From Sphingosinicella humi (GTDB taxonomy: Bacteria; Pseudomonadota; Alphaproteobacteria; Sphingomonadales; Sphingomonadaceae): DNA of 64,000 nucleotides. The stretch is taken from assembly GCF_003129465.1 (NCBI RefSeq), contig NZ_QFFF01000001.1:2093501-2157500 (forward strand), written 5' to 3'. Shown piece by piece: positions 21,109 to 29,168 of the stretch (the stretch's first letter is position 1; each line of letters opens with the position of its first letter). Both the position numbers and the translations under genes were made by a program. Below the pieces are notes generated by a model. The model was not told where the DNA came from and did not search any database. It worked only from the letters and a program-made list of their open reading frames with translations.

Positions 21109-21840
21109 ATGCGGCTCCTGACCCACGCCATCGTTGTTGCCGTTCGGAGCCATGGCGAGCATGGCGCCATCGTTCGCGCGCTGACCCGCGACGACGGGAT
21201 CCAGCCGGGCTATGTGCGCGGTGGCCATTCGCGACGGTTGCGGCCGATCCTGCTGCCCGGCAACCTCATCCAGGCCGAATATCGCGCCCGCAGCGAGGAC
21301 CAGCTTGCCCAGCTCAGCGTCGAGCTTGTGCACAGCCGGGCGCCGCTGCTGTCCGAAGCGCTGCCGGCCGCCGCCGTCGACTGGACCTGCGCCCTCACCG
21401 CCGCGACGCTGCCGGAGGGGCAGGCCTATCCGCGGCTCTATGAGGCGCTGGACGGGGTGCTAGCGGCCGTGGAGGCGGCGCCCAGCGCCAAGGGCTGGGC
21501 GACGCCCCTCGTCCGCTACGAGCTGCTGCTGCTCGCCGAGCTGGGCTTCGGCCTCGACCTCAGTCAATGCGCCGCTTCGGGCGCCACGGAGAATCTGGCT
21601 TATGTCAGCCCCAGGAGCGGCCGCGCCGTCAGCGAGGCGGGAGCGGGGGAATATCGCGATCGGTTGCTGCCGCTACCGCCCTTCCTCCTCGCCGGCGGGC
21701 CGGCGGAATGGGAAGATATCTATGCCGGCTTCCGCCTCACCGGCCATTTCCTCGCCCGCGACCTGCTGATCGAGCGCCAGGCCGACGTGCTGGCCGCGCG
21801 CGAGCGGCTGCTGGAGCGCCTGCGCCGCGTCACGCGTTGA
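21109..21840 (+). CDS. recO: DNA repair protein RecO
   Basis: Encodes 243 residues. The N-terminal OB-fold region ([21 protein letters not shown], then [15 protein letters not shown]) and the C-terminal helical region with [19 protein letters not shown] match alphaproteobacterial RecO, which helps RecR load RecA on SSB-coated single-stranded DNA. Alphaproteobacterial RecO often lacks a full zinc-binding cysteine set, and only one cysteine is seen in the usual zinc region here. It is followed after 16 bases by apaG on the same strand. Confidence 0.9.
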   Translation: MRLLTHAIVVAVRSHGEHGAIVRALTRDDGIQPGYVRGGHSRRLRPILLPGNLIQAEYRARSEDQLAQLSVELVHSRAPLLSEALPAAAVDWTCALTAATLPEGQAYPRLYEALDGVLAAVEAAPSAKGWATPLVRYELLLLAELGFGLDLSQCAASGATENLAYVSPRSGRAVSEAGAGEYRDRLLPLPPFLLAGGPAEWEDIYAGFRLTGHFLARDLLIERQADVLAARERLLERLRRVTR

Positions 21841-21856
21841 CGACGATGCCAGGAAG

Positions 21857-22270
21857 ATGGAAGGTCGGCCGGTGAAGAGCCTTTTTGCCCATAGCCAGAC
21901 GACGCGGGACGTCACCGTCCGGGTGTCCGTCAGCTACCTGCCCGAACAGTCGGAGCCCGCAAAGGGCCGCTGGTTCTGGGCCTATCATGTCCGCATCGAG
22001 AATGAGGGCGCGCAGGCGGTGCAGCTGGTCAGCCGGCAATGGACGATCCTCGACGGGCGCGGCGGCCATCATGAGGTGCAGGGGGAGGGCGTCGTCGGCG
22101 AGCAGCCGGTGATCGAACCGGGCGGCTCCTTCGACTATGTCTCGGGCTGCCCGCTCCACACGCCGACCGGCTCGATGGAAGGCCGCTATTATATGATCGG
22201 CGAGGACGGCGCGACCTTCGCCGCCGCCATTCCACGCTTTCCGCTGGTCGCGCCGACCGTTCCCAGCTGA
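21857..22270 (+). CDS. apaG: ApaG (DUF525) domain protein
   Basis: Encodes up to 137 residues of the small beta-sandwich ApaG family, linked in other bacteria to cobalt tolerance and dinucleotide metabolism but with no firm biochemical role. Family features are FWAYHVRIENEGAQAVQLVS, RQWTILDGRGGHHEVQGEG with its glycine motif, and GCPLHTPTGSMEGRYYM. Two starts are possible: the ATG at 21857, and a GTG at 21872 (MKSLFAHSQTTRDV) that has a better spaced GGAAGG upstream and gives the more usual length. It is probably co-transcribed with recO. Confidence 0.92.
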   Translation: MEGRPVKSLFAHSQTTRDVTVRVSVSYLPEQSEPAKGRWFWAYHVRIENEGAQAVQLVSRQWTILDGRGGHHEVQGEGVVGEQPVIEPGGSFDYVSGCPLHTPTGSMEGRYYMIGEDGATFAAAIPRFPLVAPTVPS

Positions 22271-22274
22271 GGCG

Positions 22275-22559
22275 CTAGACGCAGCGCCGGATGTCGGTGG
22301 CTTTGAGGAACATGCCGCCGACATGTCCCGTCTGGCACCAGGCCACGCGGGCGCGCACCAGACCGATCTTCGGGAGGTCGATCGAGACGAAGTCGCCGCG
22401 CGTCAGCTGTTCCGTGCATTCGGCGCGGAAGCCCCGGAAGGACAGGTTGCAGATGAGCACGTCGGCCTGGTCGAAGCCGCTATGCCGCAGGCGCGAGGGA
22501 ATGGAGACGTTCAGCCTCTTTCCCGATCGCTTCTCGATATGTCCTGGCGCTGTTGCCAT
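22275..22559 (-). CDS. PilZ-domain protein
   Basis: Encodes 94 residues that consist of little more than a PilZ domain, a cyclic-di-GMP receptor fold. Both ligand motifs are present: RSGKR (RxxxR) near residue 11 and NLSFRGF (NxSxxG) near residue 42. The start at 22559 gives MATAPGHIEKRSGKR; longer versions of the frame lack family character. It lies next to a second PilZ gene in the same orientation, with 32 bases between them. Target pathway unknown; motility, surface polysaccharide or Tad pili are common outputs of PilZ proteins. Confidence 0.85.
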   Translation of the reverse strand: MATAPGHIEKRSGKRLNVSIPSRLRHSGFDQADVLICNLSFRGFRAECTEQLTRGDFVSIDLPKIGLVRARVAWCQTGHVGGMFLKATDIRRCV

Positions 22560-22591
22560 AGCTTGTTCCCGAACGTCGGGGCCGCCGGCCC

Positions 22592-22918
22592 TCAGTTGAT
22601 CCTTGCTGCCGCGATCGCCCGCTCGAGGACGGCCGGGTGCAGGGGCGCCGCGAATTCGCAGCCGACCTCGTCGCCCCGCCGCCACGCGACGCGGGCGCAT
22701 TGGGCTTCCAGGCCGGGGAGCGTCAGCCAGACGTGCGACTCGATCGGAAGCGTGTCGAAGCTTTCCATCCGGAAGCCGTCGGTCGAAATGTCGAGCAGAT
22801 CGACCCGCACCTTCTTGGCGCCCGGCCGCCTCAGACCGGCACCCATCGAGACCTCCGACCGCTCCGCCTTGCGAAGCTCGTGGAAGCCGCTCGTCGATAT
22901 TTCCGCGGCTAATCTCAT
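22592..22918 (-). CDS. PilZ-domain protein (second)
   Basis: Encodes 108 residues with a single PilZ domain. The motifs RKAER (RxxxR) and DISTDGF (DxSxxG) indicate that it can bind cyclic-di-GMP. Start at 22918 gives MRLAAEISTSGFHELRKAE. It stands upstream of the first PilZ gene and the two may be one transcript. The two proteins differ in their C-terminal halves (this one ends AVLERAIAAARIN), so they are unlikely to be a recent duplication. Confidence 0.83.
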   Translation of the reverse strand: MRLAAEISTSGFHELRKAERSEVSMGAGLRRPGAKKVRVDLLDISTDGFRMESFDTLPIESHVWLTLPGLEAQCARVAWRRGDEVGCEFAAPLHPAVLERAIAAARIN

Positions 22919-22998
22919 AGCGCCCTCTTTTCCACGTTCGAGCCTTAGGGCTTTTTCGCTAAGGAACGGTGAACGCGGGCGAATTCCTGCCGGTGGGG

Positions 22999-23295
22999 CT
23001 ATTCCAGCAATATCGTCAGCGCGCTTGCCGAGGGCAGCAGGAGGAGGAGCGCCAGGGCTATGTCGAAGATGCGCAGCGGGAGCATCCGGTCGCCGCGCCG
23101 ACGGTGGAAGAGGAGGTCGACGGCCGTGATCCACAGGATCGACAGGCCGCAAAAGGCCGCGACGGCCAGCGCCGCTCCATAGGGCAGCGCCAGCGGCTCC
23201 TGCAGCGCGGCATAAGCGGGCCACAGGATCAGCGCGGCCAGCCCCGCGACCACGCCGACACCGGTGGCGCGGCCGATCGTCCACCATCTCAGCAT
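22999..23295 (-). CDS. small membrane protein of unknown function
   Basis: Encodes 98 residues with three hydrophobic segments: about 12-30 (GVGVVAGLAALILWPAYAA), 38-60 (PYGAALAVAAFCGLSILWI) and 75-95 (LRIFDIALALLLLLPSASAL), and a basic loop FHRRRGDR between the last two. I do not recognise the family. It sits between parE and the PilZ pair on the same strand, 30 bases downstream of parE, and may simply be read from the parE transcript. Confidence 0.6.
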   Translation of the reverse strand: MLRWWTIGRATGVGVVAGLAALILWPAYAALQEPLALPYGAALAVAAFCGLSILWITAVDLLFHRRRGDRMLPLRIFDIALALLLLLPSASALTILLE

Positions 23296-23325
23296 CGCGC
23301 TATTCCCGGCGATCGCCCGCTGCGC

Positions 23326-25302
23326 TCACGCGTCGATCTCCTCTTCGTCCAGCTCGGCGGCGTGGCTCTGGATGAACTGGAAGCGGTGCTCCGGGTTCTT
23401 GCCCATCAGCCGGTCGACGAGGTCGCGGACGGCGGAGCGCTCCTCATATTCCTGGGGGAGGGTGATGCGGATGAGACTGCGGGTCCTGGGGTCCATGGTG
23501 GTCTCGCGGAGCTGCTGCGGGTTCATCTCGCCAAGACCCTTGAAGCGGCCGACCTCGACCTTCTTGCCCTTGAAGGTGGTGCGCTCCAGCTCGGCGCGCT
23601 GATCGTCGTCCTTCGCATAGGCCACGGTTCCGCCCGCCGAGAGGCGGTAGAGGGGCGGCTGGGCGAGATAGAGGCGGCCCTTGCGGACCAGATCGGGCAT
23701 TTCCTGGAAGAAATAGGTCATCAGCAAGGTAGCGATGTGGGCGCCGTCGACGTCGGCGTCGGTCATGATGATGACGCGCTCGTAGCGCAGGTTGTCGACG
23801 TCGCAGCGGTCGCGGGTGCCGCAGCCCAGCGCGAGGGTGAGGTCGGCGATTTCCTGGTTGGCGCCGATCTTGGCGGTGTTGGCGCTGGCGACGTTCAATA
23901 TCTTGCCGCGGATCGGGAGGATCGCCTGGGTCTTCCTGTCGCGGGCCTGCTTGGCCGAGCCGCCGGCGCTGTCGCCCTCTACGATGAACAGCTCGGTGCC
24001 GGCGGGATCGTCATTGGCGCAGTCGGTGAGCTTGCCGGGGAGGCGGAGCTTGCGCGAGGAGGTCGCGGTCTTGCGCTTCACCTCGCGCTCGGCCCGGCGC
24101 TTCAGCCGCTCGTCCATGCGGTCGAGGACGAAGCCCAGAAGGGCGCGGCCGCGGTCCATATTGTCGGTCAGGAAATGGTCGAAATGATCGCGGATCGCGG
24201 CTTCGACCAGGCGGGCCGCGTCGGGGCTGGTGAGGCGGTCCTTGGTCTGGCTCTGGAATTGCGGGTCGCGGATGAAGACCGAGAGCATGATCTCGGCGCC
24301 CGCGACGACGTCGTCGGCGTGGATGTCCTTGGCCTTCTTCTGGCCGGTGAGCTCGCCGAAGGCGCGCATGCCGCGGGTGAGGGCGGCGCGGATGCCCTGC
24401 TCGTGGGTGCCGCCGTCGGGCGTCGGGATGGTGTTGCAATAATAGGAGGAGCCGCCCTCGCTCCACAGCGGCCAGGCGACCGCCCACTCGACCCGGCCCT
24501 GATCGTCGGGAAAGTCCTGCTGCCCCTTGAAGAATTCGGACGTGGCGCATTCGCGGCTACCCACCTGCTCCTTCAGATGGTCGGCTAGGCCGCCGGGAAA
24601 CTGGAACACGGCCTCGGCGGGCGTGTCGTCCTCGATCAGCGCGGGATCGCATTTCCAGCGAATCTCGACCCCGGCGAAGAGATAGGCCTTCGACCGCGCC
24701 AGGCGGTAGAGCCGCGCCGGTCGGAACTTGGCGCCCTCGCCGAAAATCTCCGGATCGGGCGTGAAGGCGATGGTGGTGCCGCGCCGGTTCTGGGTGGCGC
24801 CGACCTTCTCCAGCTTCGAGGTCGCGTGGCCCTTGGAGAAGCTCTGGCGGTAGATTTCCTTGTTGCGGGCGACTTCCACCACCGTGTCGTTCGACAGCGC
24901 GTTGACGACGCTGACGCCGACGCCGTGGAGACCGCCCGAGGTCGCATAGGCCTTGTGGCTGAACTTGCCGCCCGAGTGCAGCATGGTGAGGATCACCTCG
25001 AGCGCCGACTTGCCCGGATATTTGGGATGCGGGTCGATCGGGATGCCGCGGCCATTGTCGGCGATGGTGAGGCGGTTGCCCGCCTCCAGGGTCACCTCGA
25101 TGCGGCTGGCATGGCCCGCCACCGCCTCGTCCATGCTGTTGTCGAGCACTTCGGCGGCGAGATGGTGCAGCGCCCGCTCGTCGGTGCCGCCGATATACAT
25201 GCCGGGCCGCCGCCGAACGGGCTCCAGCCCTTCGAGAACCTCGATCGAGGAAGCGTCATAGTCGTTGGAGGAGGGAGTCGCGGACGAGAACAAATCGGAC
25301 AT
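23326..25302 (-). CDS. parE: DNA topoisomerase IV subunit B
   Basis: Encodes 658 residues of the ATPase subunit of topoisomerase IV, which decatenates daughter chromosomes. The GHKL ATPase region is intact (LDNSMDEAVAG, ADNGRGIPIDPHPKYPG, GGLHGVGVSVVNALS), and the TOPRIM region has EGDSAGGSAKQARDRKTQA and TDADVDGAHIATLLM. The length and the ending (MGKNPEHRFQFIQSH) suit ParE rather than the longer GyrB. The start at 25302 gives MSDLFSSATPSSNDYDAS; the frame upstream of that runs toward the repeat region and is not coding. Confidence 0.95.
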   Translation of the reverse strand: MSDLFSSATPSSNDYDASSIEVLEGLEPVRRRPGMYIGGTDERALHHLAAEVLDNSMDEAVAGHASRIEVTLEAGNRLTIADNGRGIPIDPHPKYPGKSALEVILTMLHSGGKFSHKAYATSGGLHGVGVSVVNALSNDTVVEVARNKEIYRQSFSKGHATSKLEKVGATQNRRGTTIAFTPDPEIFGEGAKFRPARLYRLARSKAYLFAGVEIRWKCDPALIEDDTPAEAVFQFPGGLADHLKEQVGSRECATSEFFKGQQDFPDDQGRVEWAVAWPLWSEGGSSYYCNTIPTPDGGTHEQGIRAALTRGMRAFGELTGQKKAKDIHADDVVAGAEIMLSVFIRDPQFQSQTKDRLTSPDAARLVEAAIRDHFDHFLTDNMDRGRALLGFVLDRMDERLKRRAEREVKRKTATSSRKLRLPGKLTDCANDDPAGTELFIVEGDSAGGSAKQARDRKTQAILPIRGKILNVASANTAKIGANQEIADLTLALGCGTRDRCDVDNLRYERVIIMTDADVDGAHIATLLMTYFFQEMPDLVRKGRLYLAQPPLYRLSAGGTVAYAKDDDQRAELERTTFKGKKVEVGRFKGLGEMNPQQLRETTMDPRTRSLIRITLPQEYEERSAVRDLVDRLMGKNPEHRFQFIQSHAAELDEEEIDA

Positions 25303-25617
25303 GGCGATGCTATAGGGCGGCGTGCGGCGCCCTGCCAAGCGCGGGGTTGAGGGCAAATTCCGTCACCCCGGTTGACGCCGGGGTCCAAGAACGGCGGCTT
25401 CGTCGGTGAGGCGAGTTCGGAGTCGCTTTATTCTGCCAATCGCGTGTTCTTGGGTCCCGGCTTTCATCGGGATGACGATTGTCGCGCCATGAATCGCTAT
25501 CGAAGGGCGCCTTTCATCTGCCAGCCCCGCTCGCCGGGATGACAGCTCGTGCGCAAAGCGTTAACCCTTTGGGAATAATCTTTCGCCCTCGACTCTGTGG
25601 CTCTGTGGGAGGCCTTG
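25303..25617. other. non-coding spacer with repeats between divergent genes
   Basis: This 315-base spacer between parE and a PilZ gene holds one full family A element (25361-25477) and a loose half-copy near 25530-25545 (CTCGCCGGGATGACAG). The remaining sequence should carry the promoters for both divergent genes, but no confident hexamers were seen. Confidence 0.6.
25361..25477. repeat. family A REPIN-like repeat
   Basis: Inverted arms CGTCACCCCGGTTGACGCCG... and ...CGGCTTTCATCGGGATGACG flank a spacer of about 55 bases. The first arm has diverged from the GAAA-loop consensus. Confidence 0.8.
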
Positions 25618-26337
25618 ATGCTGGCTGGGCTCATTCAGCGGGGAATCGGCGGCCGTCAGTCCCATTGGGGGGAGCTGGCCTTCGAATCCGCGACCTTCTC
25701 GCTTTCGACGCAGGTGCCGCGGCCGACCGACCGGCGCGCGGAAAAGCGCGTCGCCGCCGTTCTGCCGCTGGTCAAGCTGGCGACGGCGAAGGGAGAGGAT
25801 TTCGCCCGTATCCGCAACATCTCGGCCGGCGGCGTGATGGTGGAGACGGCCGGCCCCGTCCCGCCCGTCGACGAGACCGTCCATATCGAATTCAACTCGC
25901 ATCAGCGCGTCACCGGCCAGGTGGTGTGGACCCGGCCGCCGATGGCCGGGATCAAGTTCGACGAAACCATGGACCTGCGCGCGTTCCTCTCCGGGCCGCG
26001 GCCCCGGGGCGGCCTCGTCCCGCGGCCGCCGCGGCTGGAGATACGCTGCGGCGCCACGGTGCGCGTCGGCAAGCTCTACCACAAGGTCGAGGTGCGCGAC
26101 ATTTCCCAGGGCGGCGTGAAGGTCGAGATCAACGATTGGCGCTGCGTCGGCAAGCCCACGGTGATCACCGTCGAAAGCCTGCGGCCGATCAAGGGCATCA
26201 TCCGCTGGTATCGCGGCGGCCAGGCCGGCATCGTCTTCGACAAGCCGCTTACCTTCGAAGAGCTGGCGGAGTGGCTGGGCAAGCGGGTGGAGATCGCCAG
26301 CCTCAAGACGGGGGCGTGGGAGAAGGACCGACTCTGA
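25618..26337 (+). CDS. tandem PilZ-domain protein
   Basis: Encodes 239 residues with two PilZ domains. Domain one (about residues 40-125) has the RxxxR motif RAEKR and NISAGGV (NxSxxG). Domain two (about 135-225) has DISQGGV and a plausible RLEIR, so it may also bind cyclic-di-GMP. Start at 25618 is set by GGGAGG a few bases upstream; an in-frame GTG at 25597 is less likely. It is divergent from parE. With the two single-domain PilZ proteins 3 kb away it makes a local group of three, but no cyclase or phosphodiesterase gene is nearby. Confidence 0.87.
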   Translation: MLAGLIQRGIGGRQSHWGELAFESATFSLSTQVPRPTDRRAEKRVAAVLPLVKLATAKGEDFARIRNISAGGVMVETAGPVPPVDETVHIEFNSHQRVTGQVVWTRPPMAGIKFDETMDLRAFLSGPRPRGGLVPRPPRLEIRCGATVRVGKLYHKVEVRDISQGGVKVEINDWRCVGKPTVITVESLRPIKGIIRWYRGGQAGIVFDKPLTFEELAEWLGKRVEIASLKTGAWEKDRL

Positions 26338-26409
26338 AGGGGGAGGGGGTGTGGCGGCGCCTCGGAAGCGGGGTCGTTGGCTGACTAGGCTCCAGTGGGA
26401 GCGCCCTTT

Positions 26410-26526
26410 CGTCATCCCGGCGAAAGCCGGGACCCAGGAACGCTGGTCGTTTCAGGTGAGGCGGTGAGCTGGTCGCCTATTCTACCAGTTTCGTGTTCTT
26501 GGGTCCCGGCGTTCGCCGGGATGACG
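26410..26526. repeat. family A REPIN-like repeat
   Basis: Arms CGTCATCCCGGCGAAAGCCG... and ...GGCGTTCGCCGGGATGACG are inverted around a spacer. The spacer (GGTGAGGCGGTGAGCTGGTC and beyond) matches, on the opposite strand, the spacer of the copy at 36236-36352. Confidence 0.88.
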
Positions 26527-26527
26527 G

Positions 26528-26689
26528 TTAGGTGGGTGGGGTCTCCTCGTCCTCGCCGTGGATGCGGTCGAGGTAGGCGGAGGCTAGCTGGTAGTGCGCC
26601 TGGACGGCGCGGGTGTCGTCGGATTGCTGGGCGAGGGCGATCTGCTCCTCGGCCCGGCGCTGGTAATAATCCTCGTCGTCACGAGACAT
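26528..26689 (-). CDS. small acidic protein of unknown function (53 aa)
   Basis: A 53-residue frame runs from the ATG at 26689 to the TAA at 26528. The product starts MSRDDEDYYQRRAEEQIALA and ends HGEDEETPPT. It is soluble, charged and probably helical (Q/A/E-rich centre around AQQSDDTRAVQAHYQLASAY). A purine-rich GGAGAA lies just before the start. Proteins with this MSRDDExYYQRRAEEQ start are, to my recollection, common in sphingomonads, but no function is known. It ends where a family A repeat begins. Confidence 0.65.
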   Translation of the reverse strand: MSRDDEDYYQRRAEEQIALAQQSDDTRAVQAHYQLASAYLDRIHGEDEETPPT

Positions 26690-26935
26690 GCTCGATCCGT
26701 TCTCCTGATATGTGCGTGGACCGGAGCCGAGCGGCTCCGTCGTGGGTGGAGCATTAACGATGATGATGGCAGAGCGTTCCCAGGACGAAAATATCCATAT
26801 GGGTTAAACAACTTGACACCGTGACGCTCATGTGGCACAGTGCGATCACGCTGAGAAAGTGTAGCTGAGTCCCGCCGAGGCGGGAGAGGAGGCCGGGCCC
26901 GTTTGGGCGCCGGCCTTTTTGTCGTGGAGGGAGAT
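26690..26935. promoter_or_regulatory. leader of the terminase genes with possible promoter
   Basis: This spacer is AT-richer than its surroundings around 26755-26830. TTGACA at about 26814 is a good -35 hexamer; 17 bases later only a weak -10 (CACAGT) is found, so the promoter is tentative. The leader ends in the strong terminator-like hairpin at 26891-26920, which would act as an attenuator for the gene that follows. Confidence 0.4.
26891..26920 (+). terminator. rho-independent terminator or attenuator before terminase genes
   Basis: GGCCGG-GCCC-GTTT-GGGC-G-CCGGCC forms a hairpin of ten pairs with one bulge, followed directly by TTTTT. It lies only 15 bases before the start of the terminase small-subunit gene, so it either ends a short upstream transcript or limits expression of the packaging genes. 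Confidence 0.75.
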
Positions 26936-27451
26936 ATGACGAAGGCGGACGAGGCGGGGGCGGGTGAGGAGGTGATCTTGTCGGGCGGGCGCAAGCCCCG
27001 GGTGCGGCGGCCGCGACGGGACGGGTGGACGGCGGAGCGGCAGCGGCTGTTCCTCGACGAACTGGCCGCGACCTGCAACGTGCAGGCGGCGGTCCGGGCG
27101 GCGGGGATGAAGCCCGGCATGAGCGTCTATGCGCTGCGCAAGCGGTCGGCGGCGTTCAGGGCGGAGTGGGCGAAGGCGCTGGCGGAGGGCTATGCCAAGC
27201 TGGAGCTGGCGCTGCTCGACCGGGCGATGAACGGAACGGTGAAGACGGTCGAGCGCGGCAACGGCATCGTCGACAAGACTCGCGAATATCCGAACGGATT
27301 GGCGATCCAGCTTTTGAAGCTGCACCGCGAGGGCGCCGCCATGGCCGAGGTGGAGGCTGGGTCCGAGGAAGTGGAGGAAGTTCGCCGGCGAGTCGTCCGC
27401 AAGCTGTCGGCGCTGGAGAAGAGGCTGAGCGGCGAGGATGGCGGGGCATGA
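26936..27451 (+). CDS. terminase small subunit-like DNA-packaging protein
   Basis: Encodes 171 residues. Residues 30-75 (WTAERQRLFLDELAATCNVQ, then AAGMKPGMSVYALRKRS) form a helix-turn-helix like that of phage and gene-transfer-agent small terminases, which recognise or hold DNA for packaging. The C-terminal third is strongly charged and helical (EEVEEVRRRVVRKLSALEKR) and probably oligomerises. The ATG at 26936 has GGAGGGAG upstream. Its last bases overlap the start of the large-subunit gene (ATGA). The assignment leans on the linked large terminase. Confidence 0.75.
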   Translation: MTKADEAGAGEEVILSGGRKPRVRRPRRDGWTAERQRLFLDELAATCNVQAAVRAAGMKPGMSVYALRKRSAAFRAEWAKALAEGYAKLELALLDRAMNGTVKTVERGNGIVDKTREYPNGLAIQLLKLHREGAAMAEVEAGSEEVEEVRRRVVRKLSALEKRLSGEDGGA

Positions 27452-28780
27452 GCGAGCCGCTCATCAGCCTCGAGCAGCTGCGGCTGTTCCTGAACCTTCG
27501 CGACGAGGAGAAGGCGCGGCGGCTGGCGAGCATGAGCTATGCCGACCTTTTGAAGTTCGACGCCGACTTCGAGCTGTGGGCCCATCGCGGGCAGCTGCCG
27601 CCGGCGGGGGAGGGCTGGCGAACCTGGCTGATGAGGGCGGGGCGCGGCTATGGCAAGACGCGGGCCGGGGCGGAGTGGATCACCCGGCTGGCGACCCAGA
27701 AAGGGCGGCGGGTGCGCATCGCCCTGGTCGGCGCGACCGAGGACGAGGTCCGCCAGGTGATGATCGAGGGCGAAAGCGGATTGCTGGCCGTCGGCGCCAA
27801 CCGGGGGCGGACGCCCCGGTGGGAACCCAGCCTCAAGCGTTTGACCTGGCCGGGCGGCAGCCGGGCGTTCGTCGGGCGACAATCCCGACGGTCTCAGAGG
27901 CCCGGCGCATCATTATGCCTGGTGCGACGAGCTCGCCAAGTGGCGGCGCGGCGACGAGACCTGGGACAATCTGCAGCTGACGCTCCGCTGCGGCGAGCGG
28001 CCGCGCGCGCTGGTGACGACGACGCCTCGGCCGATCCCGCTGCTGAACCGGATCGAGGGCGAGAAGCGCACGGTGACGACGCGGGGCCGGACGGCGGACA
28101 ATCCGCATCTTTCCGACGGCTTCTTGCAGGCGATGGTGGATGCCTATGGCGGCACGAGGCTCGGCCGGCAGGAGCTGGATGGGGAGATAGTGGAGGATGT
28201 CGAGGGGGCGCTGTGGACGCGCCGGTTGATCGAGACCTCACGAGCGCCCCTCGACTTCGCTCGGGACGAACGGATCAGGCGAGTGGTGATCGGGGTCGAT
28301 CCGCCGGCTTCGGCGGCGGGGACTTGCGGGATCGTGGCTTGTGGGCTGGGGGCGGATGGGCTCGGCTATGTGCTGGGCGATCATAGCGTGAGCGGAGTCT
28401 CGCCCGAAGGCTGGGCGCGGGCGGTGGCTTATGCGGCGGAGCTGCATGGCGCGGACCGGGTGGTGGCGGAGAGCAACCAGGGCGGGGCGATGGTCGAGAG
28501 CGTGCTGAGGAGCGCCGATATGAGCCTGCCGGTGAAGGCGGCCCATGCGCGGCTCGGCAAGGGGCGGCGGGCGGAGCCGGTGGCGATCCTGTTCGAGAAG
28601 GGCAAGGCGCGGTTCGCCGGCGCCTTTCCGGAGCTGGAGGACCAGCTTTGCGGCCTGACCCTGGGCGGCGGCTATGAAGGACCCGGGCGATCGCCGGACC
28701 GGGCGGACGCGATGGTGTGGGCGATGGCCGAGCTGATGCTGGCGCCGGTGCGGGCGGAGCCGCGGATCAGGGTGTTGTGA
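27448..28780 (+). pseudogene. terminase large subunit, frameshifted
   Basis: This is a GTA/phage-type large terminase (TerL) broken into two frames. The first part from 27448 has the Walker A motif RAGRGYGKTRAGAEW and reads to LTWPGGSRAFV. At about 27873 the frame changes, and the second frame resumes with GDNPDGLRGPAHHYAWCDELAKW (Walker B-like) and TTTPRPIPLLNRI, then the nuclease residues in VIGVDPPAS, VAESNQGG and SPDRADAM. Comparison with related terminases from memory suggests that five bases encoding most of a Tyr-Ser pair were lost. A 36-bp piece of repeat B is in-frame at 28237-28272. No portal, protease or capsid gene follows, so this is probably a relic. A sequencing error is the alternative explanation. 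Confidence 0.8.
28237..28272 (+). repeat. half of repeat family B inside the terminase gene
   Basis: Thirty-six bases (12 codons) contain CCTCGACTTCGCTCGGGACG, the 3' arm of the palindrome found in full in glyS at 58991-59067. It is in-frame and encodes SRAPLDFARDER between the linker and nuclease parts of the terminase. Confidence 0.8.
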
Positions 28781-28794
28781 GGGGGTGCTTTGGG

Positions 28795-28909
28795 GTCATC
28801 CGGGCGGAAGCGGGGGGCCGAGAACGCGGAGAAGGTGGCAAGGATGACGGGTTCGTCGCCTACCCGGTTACGAGGGTGTTCTTGGGTCCCGGCGTTCGCC
28901 GGGATGACG
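28795..28909. repeat. family A REPIN-like repeat
   Basis: The first arm (GTCATCCGGGCGGAAGCGGG) is diverged; the second (CCCGGCGTTCGCCGGGATGA) is well conserved. It follows the terminase stop by 15 bases and runs straight into a 20-bp tandem array. Confidence 0.75.
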
Positions 28910-29002
28910 GGGCCTGGTGTTTGATGACGGGGCCTGGTGCTTGATGACGGGGCCTGGTGCTTGATGACGGGGCCTAGTGCTTGATGACGGGAGCTGGTGC
29001 TT
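28902..29002. repeat. 20-bp tandem repeat, about five copies
   Basis: The unit TTGATGACGGGGCCTGGTGC recurs with one or two changes at 28921, 28941, 28961 and 28981, and a partial first copy overlaps the end of the family A element (GATGACGG). The array seems to have grown from the repeat's terminal GATGACG by slippage or replication error. Confidence 0.9.
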
Positions 29003-29148
29003 CAGGTCCGGCGCTTGGCTGAGAAATAGCCAACGCCGGCGCCGACGACGGCACCGAAGAGCGGGCCCACGAACGGGACGGGGATGGCGACCACGGCGCC
29101 GATGGCTGCCGCAATGGCCGTTCTCTTGGCGACGGGATCTTCGAACAT
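29002..29148 (-). CDS. small glycine-rich membrane protein (48 aa)
   Basis: A 48-residue frame reads MFEDPVAKRTAIAAAIGAVV, then IPVPFVGPLFGAVVGAGVGY and FSAKRRT. It has a hydrophobic centre with small-residue GxxxG-type spacing (glycine zipper) and basic ends, so a one- or two-pass membrane peptide is likely. AGGAGG lies 10 bases before the ATG, a strong ribosome binding site. An 18-bp palindrome lies just upstream (29169-29186). Its coding end touches the 20-bp tandem array. Function unknown. Confidence 0.6.
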   Translation of the reverse strand: MFEDPVAKRTAIAAAIGAVVAIPVPFVGPLFGAVVGAGVGYFSAKRRT

Positions 29149-29168
29149 GGCGTCTGCCTCCTACGAGT

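Noticed and set aside
27860-27890. Programmed frameshift in the terminase gene
   Set aside because: No slippery heptamer is present and residues seem to be missing at the junction, which fits a 5-base deletion better.
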